Shown in pieces: positions 56,473-64,000 of a stretch of 64,000 bases of DNA. Origin of the DNA: a bacterium. GTDB taxonomy: Bacteria > Bacillota > Bacilli > Lactobacillales > Streptococcaceae. Positions within the stretch are counted from its first letter, which is position 1; every line of letters begins with the position of its first letter. The notes beneath the pieces are model-generated. The model ran no database searches. It had not been told where the DNA came from and worked only from the letters and a program-made list of their open reading frames with translations. The translations under genes were made by a program, and so were the position numbers. The DNA lies in the NCBI GenBank assembly GCA_905221085.1, contig CAJNBT010000009.1, positions 1 through 64,000 of the forward strand, given 5' to 3'.

Positions 56473-57997
56473 AATTTTGAGTCGTTCTCTTATTGTATTT
56501 TAGGAGGTTATTGGCCATAAGTACCAATCCTATTTCAATTCTCACTTGACGCTTCCCTCTCAGATTACATCTCTTGTAACCCAAACAAGCCTTTATCTGC
56601 CCAAAGACAGGTTCCACATCAATCTTGCGTTGAGCAAAAATCCGTCTACCTTGGGGAGATAAAAGCGCCTGGCATTCTTTAGCTTTCAAGTTTTGATAGC
56701 GTTCGTTCATATACAGTCCCTTTTGAGGAGCTGATTCAGGTTCATCTGCGTAGTAAACCTTGATTTCCTGTTGAAAGTCCGTCTGTGTTTTCTGATGTTT
56801 GATATGGTGAAAACGATAGCACCAGCCATCAGGATGTGTGTAGCTATCTTCTTTGTCATCATAGTGCCAATTACCCAAGTTTCTATCCGACTGTTTATAC
56901 CCTCTCTTCTGTTCCTTGTCAAACATGGCATATTTAATCAGATGCTTCACCTTCTTTTCATCTAAACGAAGGAGGTTCTCTTCACTTCCATATCCAGCAT
57001 CTGCGACAACTTTCTTTACATCATGCGGATAGGTTTCAAGGAATGGCAGAAGAGTTTTGGTATCTGTCGGATTTGAGAAGATATCATAGTGAAGAACAAA
57101 TTGGTTTTCCGTAGCGATTTGAAGATTATAAGCAGCCTTGAGTTGACCATTTTTCATATAATCTTCTTTCATTCTCATAAAAGTGGCATCTGGATTGGTT
57201 TTGGAAAAACTGTTACGCCCCTCAAATGTCTCCTGATAGTTCTCATATTTTTCAGCACGTACTGAAAAATCATCTTTGACTTTACGCAAGACTTTCTTGA
57301 GTTTACGACGTTGGGTTTTACGTTCGTCCTTTCCTTTAACGGGTGTCTCCTCAATGTCCTGGCTCAGTTTTTCCAATTCTTCTTCAAGGACTTGAGCGAA
57401 TGCAAGCAACTGCTCTGAAGAAATTGGTTCTTTTTCATCCAGCTTAATAGCTTGATGGATAAGGGGAGTGATTTCTTCTTGAAAATAGACTTGTATCTGT
57501 TCTTGAAGTTTGGCGGAAAACTTGTCCGTTGCTTTCTTCCACACGAAACTATACTTGTTGGCATTAGCTTCAATCTTAGTCCCGTCAATAAACAGACAAT
57601 CTAAGATCACTAACTCTTCCATTTTTAAACGAAGATTGAGTTCGATGAAAAGATCACGAATGAGTTCTTCCATCCCTTCAGCGATACGAAAACGATTGAT
57701 AGTGCGATAGCTGACAACTAACTGTCCTGTTAGGTACTGCATAGCCAGATTTTCAACCATCATTTTTTCAATTTTTCGACCAGAGAAAATTCCTTGTGAA
57801 TAGGCAAATAAAAGAGCAGATACAAGCATTTTAGGGTGATAAGACGGGCGACCAAAGGCATGATAGAAGGCGTGGAAGTGACTATCCTCCAAGGTATTTA
57901 CCACTTTTTCAATAGTAAAGACGAGATGGTCTTGTGGCAAGAAAGAACTGATTTCTAGTGGTAAAGTTGTTTGATTTGTATTATAGTGAATATGCAT
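56471..57997 (-). CDS. IS1182 family transposase
   Basis: A 508-residue DDE transposase, full length for the family, with the N-terminal DUF772-type domain (PSYHPKMLVSALLFAYSQGIFSGRKIEK), the first Asp in FIDGTKIEANANKYSF, VVADAGYGSEENL for the second Asp, and a C-terminal FGQIKACLGYKRCNLRG segment with the Glu (DVEPVFGQ). No frameshift or internal stop, so it may be active. Confidence 0.93.
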   Translation of the reverse strand: MHIHYNTNQTTLPLEISSFLPQDHLVFTIEKVVNTLEDSHFHAFYHAFGRPSYHPKMLVSALLFAYSQGIFSGRKIEKMMVENLAMQYLTGQLVVSYRTINRFRIAEGMEELIRDLFIELNLRLKMEELVILDCLFIDGTKIEANANKYSFVWKKATDKFSAKLQEQIQVYFQEEITPLIHQAIKLDEKEPISSEQLLAFAQVLEEELEKLSQDIEETPVKGKDERKTQRRKLKKVLRKVKDDFSVRAEKYENYQETFEGRNSFSKTNPDATFMRMKEDYMKNGQLKAAYNLQIATENQFVLHYDIFSNPTDTKTLLPFLETYPHDVKKVVADAGYGSEENLLRLDEKKVKHLIKYAMFDKEQKRGYKQSDRNLGNWHYDDKEDSYTHPDGWCYRFHHIKHQKTQTDFQQEIKVYYADEPESAPQKGLYMNERYQNLKAKECQALLSPQGRRIFAQRKIDVEPVFGQIKACLGYKRCNLRGKRQVRIEIGLVLMANNLLKYNKRTTQN

Positions 57998-58141
57998 GGG
58001 ATGGCCTTTCTAAATGGTTTATTAAGCAATTCTCTTTTACCAAGACTATCGCAACCATGCAAAAAAGCAACGGCAAATCCGTTGCTTTTTTGGAGATGAG
58101 AGACTATTGTCCCAGACTCTATATATTTAAACGATAATAGC

Positions 58142-58690
58142 TTATGATTCTTTTACTTCGAGAAGACCGATATCTCCATCCTCACGACGATAAATCACAT
58201 TAGTTGTTTGATCTTCAACATCCACATAGATAAAGAAATCATGTCCCAACAAATCCATCTGTAGAATAGCTTCTTCCAAATCCATTGGTTTTAAATCAAT
58301 TTGTTTTGAACGAACAACTCTAGACTGGACAACATTTGGATCTTCCACCAAAGCATCTGTAAATAATTGACTAGTTGCTACCTTATTTTTATTTTTACGC
58401 TCGATTTTTGTTTTATTTTTACGAATCTGACGTTCAATTTTATCAGTTACAAGGTCAATTGAACCATACATATCTTGAGACACATCTTCTGCACGAAGAG
58501 TAATTGAACCAAGCGGAATCGTCACTTCCACTTTAGCAGTTTTTTCACGATACACCTTCAAGTTAACTCGAGCATCCAACTCTTGTTCAGCTTGAAAATA
58601 CTTTTCGATCTTTTCGAGTTTAGAAACTACATAATCACGAATTGCTTCTGTTACTTCTAGGTTTTCACCACGGATACTATATTTAATCAT
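58142..58690 (-). CDS. hpf: Ribosome hibernation promoting factor, long form
   Basis: A 182-residue HPF/RaiA. The N-terminal domain (about 1-100) binds the 30S subunit; a short charged linker and the C-terminal dimerisation domain (about 120-180, KPMDLEEAILQMDLLGHDFF) let long HPF join two 70S ribosomes into 100S particles. In pneumococcus it is adjacent to gdpP as far as I recall; here the island separates them. Confidence 0.95.
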   Translation of the reverse strand: MIKYSIRGENLEVTEAIRDYVVSKLEKIEKYFQAEQELDARVNLKVYREKTAKVEVTIPLGSITLRAEDVSQDMYGSIDLVTDKIERQIRKNKTKIERKNKNKVATSQLFTDALVEDPNVVQSRVVRSKQIDLKPMDLEEAILQMDLLGHDFFIYVDVEDQTTNVIYRREDGDIGLLEVKES

Positions 58691-58771
58691 ATGAGTACCT
58701 TCTTTCTAAACATTTTTGTTTTTTCTGATTTCATTATAACGCTTTCATTTTATTTTTGCAAATTTTTTTCC

Positions 58772-59434
58772 TCATCTTACAAGGGAAAATGTTTTTACAT
58801 CCTCAGCACCAGCTTCTTCCAGCAGTTTCTTCACACGATTTATAGTTGTTCCAGTCGTATAAATATCATCTATAAGTAGGATTTTCTTAGGAATAGTGAT
58901 TCCACTTTTAATAAAGAACGGAAGTTTTGTAGCTAAACGTTCTGAACGACTTTTAGAAGAACTGGCCCGCTCTTCTCTCTTCTCTAGTAAGTCTTGAAAA
59001 GAGAACCCTGCTGCTTCAACTAAACCTTCAACCTGATTAAATCCTCTGTCAAGTAATCTTTCAGGACTTAGGGGAATTACAACAAATTGATACTCTTTGT
59101 ACTTTTTCAACTCCGTACTTAAAACTGAAGCGAAAACTTTTCTTAAAAGGAAGTCTCCGTCAAACTTATACCGACTGAAAAAATCCTTCATAGCTTGATT
59201 GTAAGTAAAAATCGCTCTATGACTGACCTCAACTCCTTCTTTACACCAAAATTGACAATCTTGACACTTTGTTGACAACCCTGTTTTCATACAGTTTGGG
59301 CAACACTCTCCTCCAATCCTCTCGAAAGTAGAATCACAGTCTGAACAAAGACAAGAATCATCATTCTTCAGAAGTAAGAGACTACTAAAAGTTAAAACAG
59401 CCTTCATAGTCTGCCCACACAATAAGCACTTCAT
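58772..59434 (-). CDS. comFC: Competence protein ComFC, phosphoribosyltransferase-like
   Basis: A 220-residue late competence protein. N-terminal zinc-ribbon cysteines (CLLCGQ, CSDC, CCPNC, CQDC) are followed by a phosphoribosyltransferase fold with the signature ILLIDDIYTTGTT (about 188-200). It supports DNA uptake with ComFA. Overlaps the comFA stop by four bases. Confidence 0.93.
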   Translation of the reverse strand: MKCLLCGQTMKAVLTFSSLLLLKNDDSCLCSDCDSTFERIGGECCPNCMKTGLSTKCQDCQFWCKEGVEVSHRAIFTYNQAMKDFFSRYKFDGDFLLRKVFASVLSTELKKYKEYQFVVIPLSPERLLDRGFNQVEGLVEAAGFSFQDLLEKREERASSSKSRSERLATKLPFFIKSGITIPKKILLIDDIYTTGTTINRVKKLLEEAGAEDVKTFSLVR

Positions 59435-60729
59435 AGCCCCGCCTCCTTGTTCATCTGCTGAATTTCCTTAATTGCCTTCTTGATTGAAGCATTTAACCCA
59501 TCATGGAAAAAAAGCAAATCTCCTGTTGGTCTATCCATGCTTCGTCCAACTCGTCCACCAATCTGAATCAAACTAGACTTGGTAAACAGACGATGATTGG
59601 CCTCTACTACGAAAACATCCACACAAGGGAAGGTAACTCCACGCTCCAAGATTGTCGTACTGATAAGTATTGTCAGTTCTCCATCTCGAAAAGCTTGTAC
59701 TTGCTCTAATCGATCTTCCGTAACTGAAGACACAAAACCAATTTTTTCATGCGGAAATTCCTTCTGTAAGATTTCTTTTAACTGTCCCCCTTTCTTAATT
59801 TCTGAAGCAAAAATGAGTAACGGATAAGCTGTCTTTCTCTGCTTCTCAATATAGGACCTTAACTTTGGTGACAACCGACTTTTCTCTAAACAGTGATTAA
59901 AATCGGATAACCAGACAGGTTTAGGAATAATCAACGGATTTCCATGAAATCGTCTTGGCAAGCTCAATCGTTTTAGTTCTCCTATGCGAACCTTCCTATC
60001 TAACTCATCGGTAGAAGTTGCTGTTAAAAAGATTCTCAAGCCATTCTCCTTTACACTATTCTTGACAGCATGGTAAAGCGTAGGATTGTCAACATAAGGA
60101 AAGGCATCTACTTCATCCACTATCAGTAAATCAAAAGCTTGATAAAATTTCAATAACTGATGGGTCGTCGCAACAACTAATGGTGTTCTAAAATAAGGTT
60201 CCGATTCTCCATGTAGGAGGGCTATCTCACAAGCAAAATCCTTTTGCAGGCGCTTATACAGCTCCAAACAAACATCTATGCGAGGACTGGCCAAACACAC
60301 TGCACCTCCCGCATTAATCACTTTAGCCACTACTTGATAAATCATTTCTGTCTTTCCAGCTCCTGTCACCGCATGTACCAAGGTTGGCTCTTGCTTGTCG
60401 ACAGCTCGAATTAGTCCCTCTGACACCTTCTCTTGAAAAGGAGTTAATTGACCACACCATTTAAGAACTTCTTGCTTCGGAAAATCCTCCTGCGGAAAAT
60501 AGTATAAAGCTTGATCACTCCTAACTCGCTTCATAATTAAGCACTCCCTACAATAGTAAGCACCGATGGGTAAATACCATTCCTCCAGAATAGCACTATT
60601 ACAACGTTGACAGAACAATTTCCCCTTCTCCTTTCTCATTGCTGGAAGTTTCTCCGCCAACTGACGTTCTTCTTCAGTTAATTCATTCTCCGTAAACAAA
60701 CGACCGAGATAATTTGGATTTACTTTCAT
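59431..60729 (-). CDS. comFA: Competence DNA helicase ComFA
   Basis: A 432-residue DEAD-box-type translocase that pulls incoming single-stranded DNA across the membrane. A four-cysteine zinc finger (CQRCNS ... CRECL, about 39-64) precedes Walker A AVTGAGKTEM (about 119-128), Walker B LLIVDEVDAF and motif VI GGRVGRS. The cin-box ends only 7 bases before the ATG, so the competence transcript should have almost no leader. Confidence 0.95.
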   Translation of the reverse strand: MKVNPNYLGRLFTENELTEEERQLAEKLPAMRKEKGKLFCQRCNSAILEEWYLPIGAYYCRECLIMKRVRSDQALYYFPQEDFPKQEVLKWCGQLTPFQEKVSEGLIRAVDKQEPTLVHAVTGAGKTEMIYQVVAKVINAGGAVCLASPRIDVCLELYKRLQKDFACEIALLHGESEPYFRTPLVVATTHQLLKFYQAFDLLIVDEVDAFPYVDNPTLYHAVKNSVKENGLRIFLTATSTDELDRKVRIGELKRLSLPRRFHGNPLIIPKPVWLSDFNHCLEKSRLSPKLRSYIEKQRKTAYPLLIFASEIKKGGQLKEILQKEFPHEKIGFVSSVTEDRLEQVQAFRDGELTILISTTILERGVTFPCVDVFVVEANHRLFTKSSLIQIGGRVGRSMDRPTGDLLFFHDGLNASIKKAIKEIQQMNKEAGL

Positions 60730-60736
60730 ACTTCTT

Positions 60737-60744
60737 TATTCGTA
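60737..60744 (-). promoter_or_regulatory. cin-box of comFA-comFC
   Basis: Minus strand TACGAATA, perfect match to the SigX promoter element, preceded by a T-rich run. Confidence 0.9.
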
Positions 60745-60773
60745 AAAATCTAGCGCTTTAGATGATTTTTTAG

Positions 60774-60779
60774 TACAAT
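60774..60779 (+). promoter_or_regulatory. -10 of the yigZ-type gene; likely leaderless mRNA
   Basis: TACAAT ends 6 bases before the ATG at 60786, so the transcript should begin at about the start codon. No ribosome site fits between. Confidence 0.5.
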
Positions 60780-60785
60780 TAAATC

Positions 60786-61421
60786 ATGGAATTTAGAACA
60801 ATTAAAGAGGACGGACAAGTCCAAGAAGAAATCAAAAAATCCCGCTTTATCTGTCATGCCAAGCGTGTTTATAGCGAAGAAGAGGCTCGTGACTTCATTA
60901 CTGCCATCAAAAAAGAACACTACAAAGCGACACATAATTGCTCTGCATTTATTATTGGAGAACGTAGTGAAATCAAACGTACAAGTGATGATGGTGAGCC
61001 TAGTGGTACTGCTGGCGTTCCCATGCTTGGGGTACTAGAAAATCACAACCTCACCAATGTCTGTGTGGTCGTGACACGCTACTTTGGTGGTATTAAACTA
61101 GGCGCTGGAGGATTGATTCGTGCTTACGCCGGCAGTGTTGCCTTAGCTATCAAAAAAATTGGCATCATTGAAATAAAGGAACAGGCTGGAATTGCTATTC
61201 AAATGTCCTACGCTCAGTACCAAGAGTACAGTAACTTCCTTAAAGAACATAATCTCATGGAGCTAGATACAAATTTTACAGATCAAGTCGATACGGTGAT
61301 TTATGTTGATAAAGAAGAAAAAGAAAATATTAAAGCTGCACTTGTAGAGTTTTTTAATGGAAAGGTCACTTTAACTGATCAAGGTTTACGAGAAGTTGAA
61401 GTTCCTGTAAATTTAGTGTAA
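60786..61421 (+). CDS. YigZ/IMPACT family protein
   Basis: A 211-residue protein of the YigZ/UPF0029 family: N-terminal IMPACT domain with the signature NCSAFIIG ... RTSDDGEPSGTAG and VVVTRYFGGIKLGAGGL (about 95-112), then a ferredoxin-like C-terminal domain. Thought to act around translation or proteolysis; the exact function is not settled. Divergent from comFA with 56 bases between them. Confidence 0.88.
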   Translation: MEFRTIKEDGQVQEEIKKSRFICHAKRVYSEEEARDFITAIKKEHYKATHNCSAFIIGERSEIKRTSDDGEPSGTAGVPMLGVLENHNLTNVCVVVTRYFGGIKLGAGGLIRAYAGSVALAIKKIGIIEIKEQAGIAIQMSYAQYQEYSNFLKEHNLMELDTNFTDQVDTVIYVDKEEKENIKAALVEFFNGKVTLTDQGLREVEVPVNLV

Positions 61422-61436
61422 ACAAAGGAGAGAAAT

Positions 61437-61880
61437 ATGGCATTTGGAAAGTTCATTCAAGGACTAGCTGGTAACTTTAGCGAGCAAAACAAAGAAACTC
61501 TTATCAAAGAATATGGACAATATCTACTAGAAAATGAGGAAATTCAAAGTGGATATAAACTGATTCGTGACTCAATTATATTTACAAATATACGTATTAT
61601 CTTTACAGATAAACAAGGCGCTACCGGTCGTAAGATGTCTATTAAATCAATCTTTTTGATGAACATTGTTAACGTTGAAATGGAAACTGCTGGAGCAGGT
61701 ATAGATGATAGTGAAATTACTATTACTTATTTAGAAAATGTCTTTCTAAAAGCACATAATGAGCATTTTAATGCTCATAAATTTGAATTCCCTAAGAAAA
61801 CGGATATCGTTCCACTTTACACCTATTTATTAGAATTAGCTTATCACAATCGCTTGAAAATTAATGGCTTGGATCTATGA
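61437..61880 (+). CDS. Bacterial PH-domain protein
   Basis: A 147-residue cytoplasmic protein with a bacterial pleckstrin-homology fold (bPH type; SGYKLIRDSIIFTNIRIIFTDKQG, then SIKSIFLMNIVNVEMETAG). No catalytic residues are evident and the function is unknown. Follows the YigZ gene by 15 bases, with AAAGGAG before the ATG. Confidence 0.8.
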   Translation: MAFGKFIQGLAGNFSEQNKETLIKEYGQYLLENEEIQSGYKLIRDSIIFTNIRIIFTDKQGATGRKMSIKSIFLMNIVNVEMETAGAGIDDSEITITYLENVFLKAHNEHFNAHKFEFPKKTDIVPLYTYLLELAYHNRLKINGLDL

Positions 61881-61882
61881 TA

Positions 61883-61915
61883 TAAAAAAATCCTATCACT
61901 TCGATAGGATTTCTA
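61883..61915 (+). terminator. Terminator after the PH-domain gene
   Basis: AAATCCTATC ACTTC GATAGGATTT hairpin with T residues behind. Confidence 0.8.
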
Positions 61916-61918
61916 TAT

Positions 61919-61947
61919 TTTACAAATGGTATAGATAGCGTTATACT
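61919..61947 (+). promoter_or_regulatory. Promoter of cysK
   Basis: -35 TTTACA (61919-61924), 17-base spacer, -10 TATACT (61942-61947), with AGAGGT before the ATG. Confidence 0.65.
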
Positions 61948-61976
61948 AGAGATATCTTATACAAAGAGGTATTCAT

Positions 61977-62903
61977 ATGTCTATTTATAACAACATTACT
62001 GAATTAATCGGTCAAACTCCGATTGTTAAGCTCAACAACATTGTGCCAGAAGGTGCTGCGGACGTCTATGTAAAACTTGAAGCATTTAATCCTGGTTCTT
62101 CTGTAAAAGACCGTATTGCTCTTAGCATGATTGAAAAAGCTGAACAAGACGGTATTCTAAAACCGGGTGCTACTATTGTTGAAGCAACAAGTGGAAACAC
62201 TGGTATTGGACTGTCATGGGTAGGTGCTGCTAAAGGGTATAAAGTTGTCATCGTTATGCCTGAAACTATGAGTGTAGAACGCCGTAAGATTATCCAAGCC
62301 TATGGCGCTGAACTCGTCCTTACGCCTGGTAGCGAAGGAATGAAGGGTGCTATTGCCAAGGCTCAAGAAATCGCTGCTGAACGTGATGGTTTCCTTCCTC
62401 TTCAATTTGACAATCCAGCAAATCCAGAAGTACACGAAAGAACAACAGGAGCTGAGATATTAGCTGCTTTCGGTAAAGATGGATTAGACGCCTTTGTTGC
62501 TGGAGTTGGTACCGGTGGAACAATTTCTGGTGTTTCTCATGCACTCAAAACATCAAATTCAGGTATTCAAGTTTATGCAGTGGAAGCAGACGAATCTGCT
62601 ATTCTATCTGGTGAAAAACCTGGTCCTCACAAAATTCAAGGTATCTCAGCTGGATTTATTCCTGATACACTGGATACAAAGGCTTATGATGGTATCGTTC
62701 GTGTAACATCAGACAACGCTCTCTCACTCGGTCGTGAAATTGGCGGAAAAGAAGGCTTCCTTGTAGGGATTTCTTCAGCTGCTGCCATCTACGGAGCCAT
62801 CGAGGTTGCCAAAAAATTAGGTACAGGTAAAAAAGTCCTTGCTCTAGCACCAGATAACGGCGAACGTTATCTTTCTACGGCACTCTATGAATTTGAAGTG
62901 TAG
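61977..62903 (+). CDS. cysK: Cysteine synthase (O-acetylserine sulfhydrylase)
   Basis: A 308-residue PLP enzyme making cysteine from O-acetylserine and sulfide. The PLP lysine is in SSVKDRIAL (about 43), TSGNTGIGL binds substrate (about 70-78), and GTGGTISG holds the PLP phosphate (about 178-185). Single-gene unit with its own promoter and terminator. Confidence 0.94.
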   Translation: MSIYNNITELIGQTPIVKLNNIVPEGAADVYVKLEAFNPGSSVKDRIALSMIEKAEQDGILKPGATIVEATSGNTGIGLSWVGAAKGYKVVIVMPETMSVERRKIIQAYGAELVLTPGSEGMKGAIAKAQEIAAERDGFLPLQFDNPANPEVHERTTGAEILAAFGKDGLDAFVAGVGTGGTISGVSHALKTSNSGIQVYAVEADESAILSGEKPGPHKIQGISAGFIPDTLDTKAYDGIVRVTSDNALSLGREIGGKEGFLVGISSAAAIYGAIEVAKKLGTGKKVLALAPDNGERYLSTALYEFEV

Positions 62904-62917
62904 TCTCCTAAATACAC

Positions 62918-62944
62918 TTAGCCCTTATTATAGGGCTTTTTATT
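62918..62944 (+). terminator. Terminator after cysK
   Basis: AGCCCT TATTAT AGGGCT followed by TTTTA. Confidence 0.75.
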
Positions 62945-62991
62945 TACAACTTAAAAATAGGAACATCTCCCTATAAAGATCGACTGCATAG

Positions 62992-63020
62992 AAAAAAGGA
63001 AGCAATTTGGCTTCCTTTTT
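62992..63020 (-). terminator. Terminator after tsf
   Basis: Minus strand AAAAAGGAAGC ... GCTTCCTTTTTTC hairpin just after the stop codon. Confidence 0.8.
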
Positions 63021-63024
63021 ATTA

Positions 63025-64000
63025 TTAGTTATTCAAGGCTGCTGCCATTGTAGCTGCAACTTCAGCTTCGAAGTCGTTTGCAGCTTTTTCGATACCTTCA
63101 CCAACTTCAAAGCGAGCGAACTCAACTACTGAAGCGTTAACTGATTCAAGGTATGCTTCAACTGTCTTGCTGTCATCCATGATGTATACTTGTGCAAGAA
63201 GTGTGTAAGCTTGGTCAACTTTAGTGTTGTCAAGCATGAAGCGATCCATTTTACCTGGGATGATTTTGTCCCAGATTTTTTCTGGTTTGCCTTCTGCAGC
63301 CAATTCAGCTTTGATATCAGCTTCAGCTTGCGCAATCACTTCATCAGTCAATTGAGCTTTTGAGCCATACTTCAAGTGTGGAAGAGCTGGTTTGTTAACC
63401 ATTGCACGGCTTTCGTTGTCTTGGTCGATTACGTGGTTCAATTGTGCCAACTCATCTTTAACGAATTGCTCATCCAATTCCTTGTAAGAAAGAACTGTTG
63501 GTTTCATCGCTGCGATATGCATTGACAATTGTTTAGCAAGAGCTTCATCTCCACCTTCAACAACTGAAATAACACCGATACGTCCACCGTTATGTTGGTA
63601 TGCTCCAAAGTGTTGTGCATCTGTTTTTTCAATCAATGCAAAGCGACGGAATGAGATTTTTTCTCCGATAGTTGCTGTTGCAGATACGTATGCAGCTTCA
63701 AGAGTCTCACCTGAAGGCATTGTCAAAGCAAGAGCTTCTTCATTGTTAGCAGGTTTTCCTTCAGCAATAACTTTAGCTGTAGTATTTACTAATTCAACGA
63801 ATTGAGCATTTTTCGCAACGAAGTCAGTTTCAGCATTTACCTCGATAACTGCTGCAACATTACCGTTAACGTAAACACCAGTCAAACCTTCTGCAGCAAC
63901 ACGGTCAGCTTTCTTAGCCGCCTTAGCCATACCTTTTTCACGAAGCAATTCAATCGCTTTTTCGATGTCACCGTCTGTTTCTACAAGCGCTTTTTTAGCG
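63025..64000 (-). CDS. tsf: Elongation factor Ts (N-terminus outside window)
   Basis: The frame is open to the right edge; about 325 C-terminal residues are present and only the first ~20 are missing, since the first visible residues [19 protein letters not shown] belong to the end of the N-terminal UBA-like domain. The core contains [10 protein letters not shown], the conserved site that contacts EF-Tu. EF-Ts regenerates EF-Tu-GTP. An internal ATG at 63948 is not the true start. Confidence 0.95.
   Translation of the reverse strand, partial: AKKALVETDGDIEKAIELLREKGMAKAAKKADRVAAEGLTGVYVNGNVAAVIEVNAETDFVAKNAQFVELVNTTAKVIAEGKPANNEEALALTMPSGETLEAAYVSATATIGEKISFRRFALIEKTDAQHFGAYQHNGGRIGVISVVEGGDEALAKQLSMHIAAMKPTVLSYKELDEQFVKDELAQLNHVIDQDNESRAMVNKPALPHLKYGSKAQLTDEVIAQAEADIKAELAAEGKPEKIWDKIIPGKMDRFMLDNTKVDQAYTLLAQVYIMDDSKTVEAYLESVNASVVEFARFEVGEGIEKAANDFEAEVAATMAAALNN

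Larger units (their letters stand above)
56407..58117 (-). mobile_element. IS1182-family insertion sequence, apparently complete
   Basis: The element contains one transposase gene. Outer ends resemble inverted repeats: CCTGAGACAAAATAG on the left and, reversed, TCTGGGACAATAG on the right. I could not see a clear target duplication. It lies between the acyl-CoA island and hpf, at the right border of the accessory region. Confidence 0.7.

Overview
The window is a low-GC chromosome segment from a mitis-group Streptococcus (S. mitis, S. oralis or S. pneumoniae-like). The evidence is a YSIRK surface protein, a choline-binding CbpD, dltXABCD, adcRCBA, glpKOF, late-competence cin-boxes (TACGAATA) and, from memory, a backbone gene order like that of the pneumococcus (adc-dlt-glp-hslO-dusB ... 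clpC-ctsR-thiamine ABC-cbpD-veg-dnaB-rplI-gdpP ... hpf-comFC-comFA-yigZ-cysK-tsf). No rRNA, tRNA or CRISPR array was seen.

Left part (1-13.3 kb): the N-terminal 1194 residues of a repeat-rich YSIRK surface protein (cut by the window edge); an Rpn-type nuclease; a CcpA-controlled operon of a cytoplasmic beta-galactosidase and a GH29 alpha-fucosidase; a slipin; an e(P4)-type lipoprotein phosphatase; and an Fst/Ldr-type type I toxin-antitoxin locus, whose 32-residue toxin gene is easily missed. Middle (13.3-30 kb): the zinc operon adcRCBA with an AdcR box, the teichoic-acid D-alanylation operon with dltX, glycerol catabolism glpK-glpO-glpF with a cre site and a Mga-like regulator next to it, then hslO, dusB and an isochorismatase-like hydrolase. 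From 30 to 34 kb there is a lipoprotein with an orphan cin-box upstream, a small membrane protein, and a nadR-pnuC-Nudix/NrtR-like operon for nicotinamide riboside salvage. From 34 to 45.3 kb come clpC-ctsR, a TPP-riboswitch-controlled thiamine-precursor transporter, competence fratricin cbpD (with only one SH3b domain), veg, dnaB, rplI and gdpP.

The most unusual part is 45.3-58.1 kb. Between gdpP and hpf, genes that I recall as adjacent in pneumococcus, lies a 12.8-kb island on the minus strand with a near-complete short-chain acyl-CoA (beta-oxidation type) gene set. It holds a GCDH/ACX4-like acyl-CoA dehydrogenase, 3-hydroxyacyl-CoA dehydrogenase, thiolase, enoyl-CoA hydratase, both subunits of an acetoacetate-type CoA-transferase, a LysR regulator, a second divergent acyl-CoA dehydrogenase, an MBL-fold hydrolase and a FabK-like flavoprotein. 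It is bordered by an intact IS1182-family element on one side and, on the other, by a thiolase pseudogene plus IS1182 and ISL3 remnants. All three promoter regions carry a TGTAAGC-type cre-like site. No ETF genes are present. Streptococci are generally regarded as lacking beta-oxidation.

The right end (58.1-64 kb) returns to the core genome: hpf, comFC/comFA with a cin-box, a YigZ-family protein, a PH-domain protein, cysteine synthase and elongation factor Ts (cut by the right edge).
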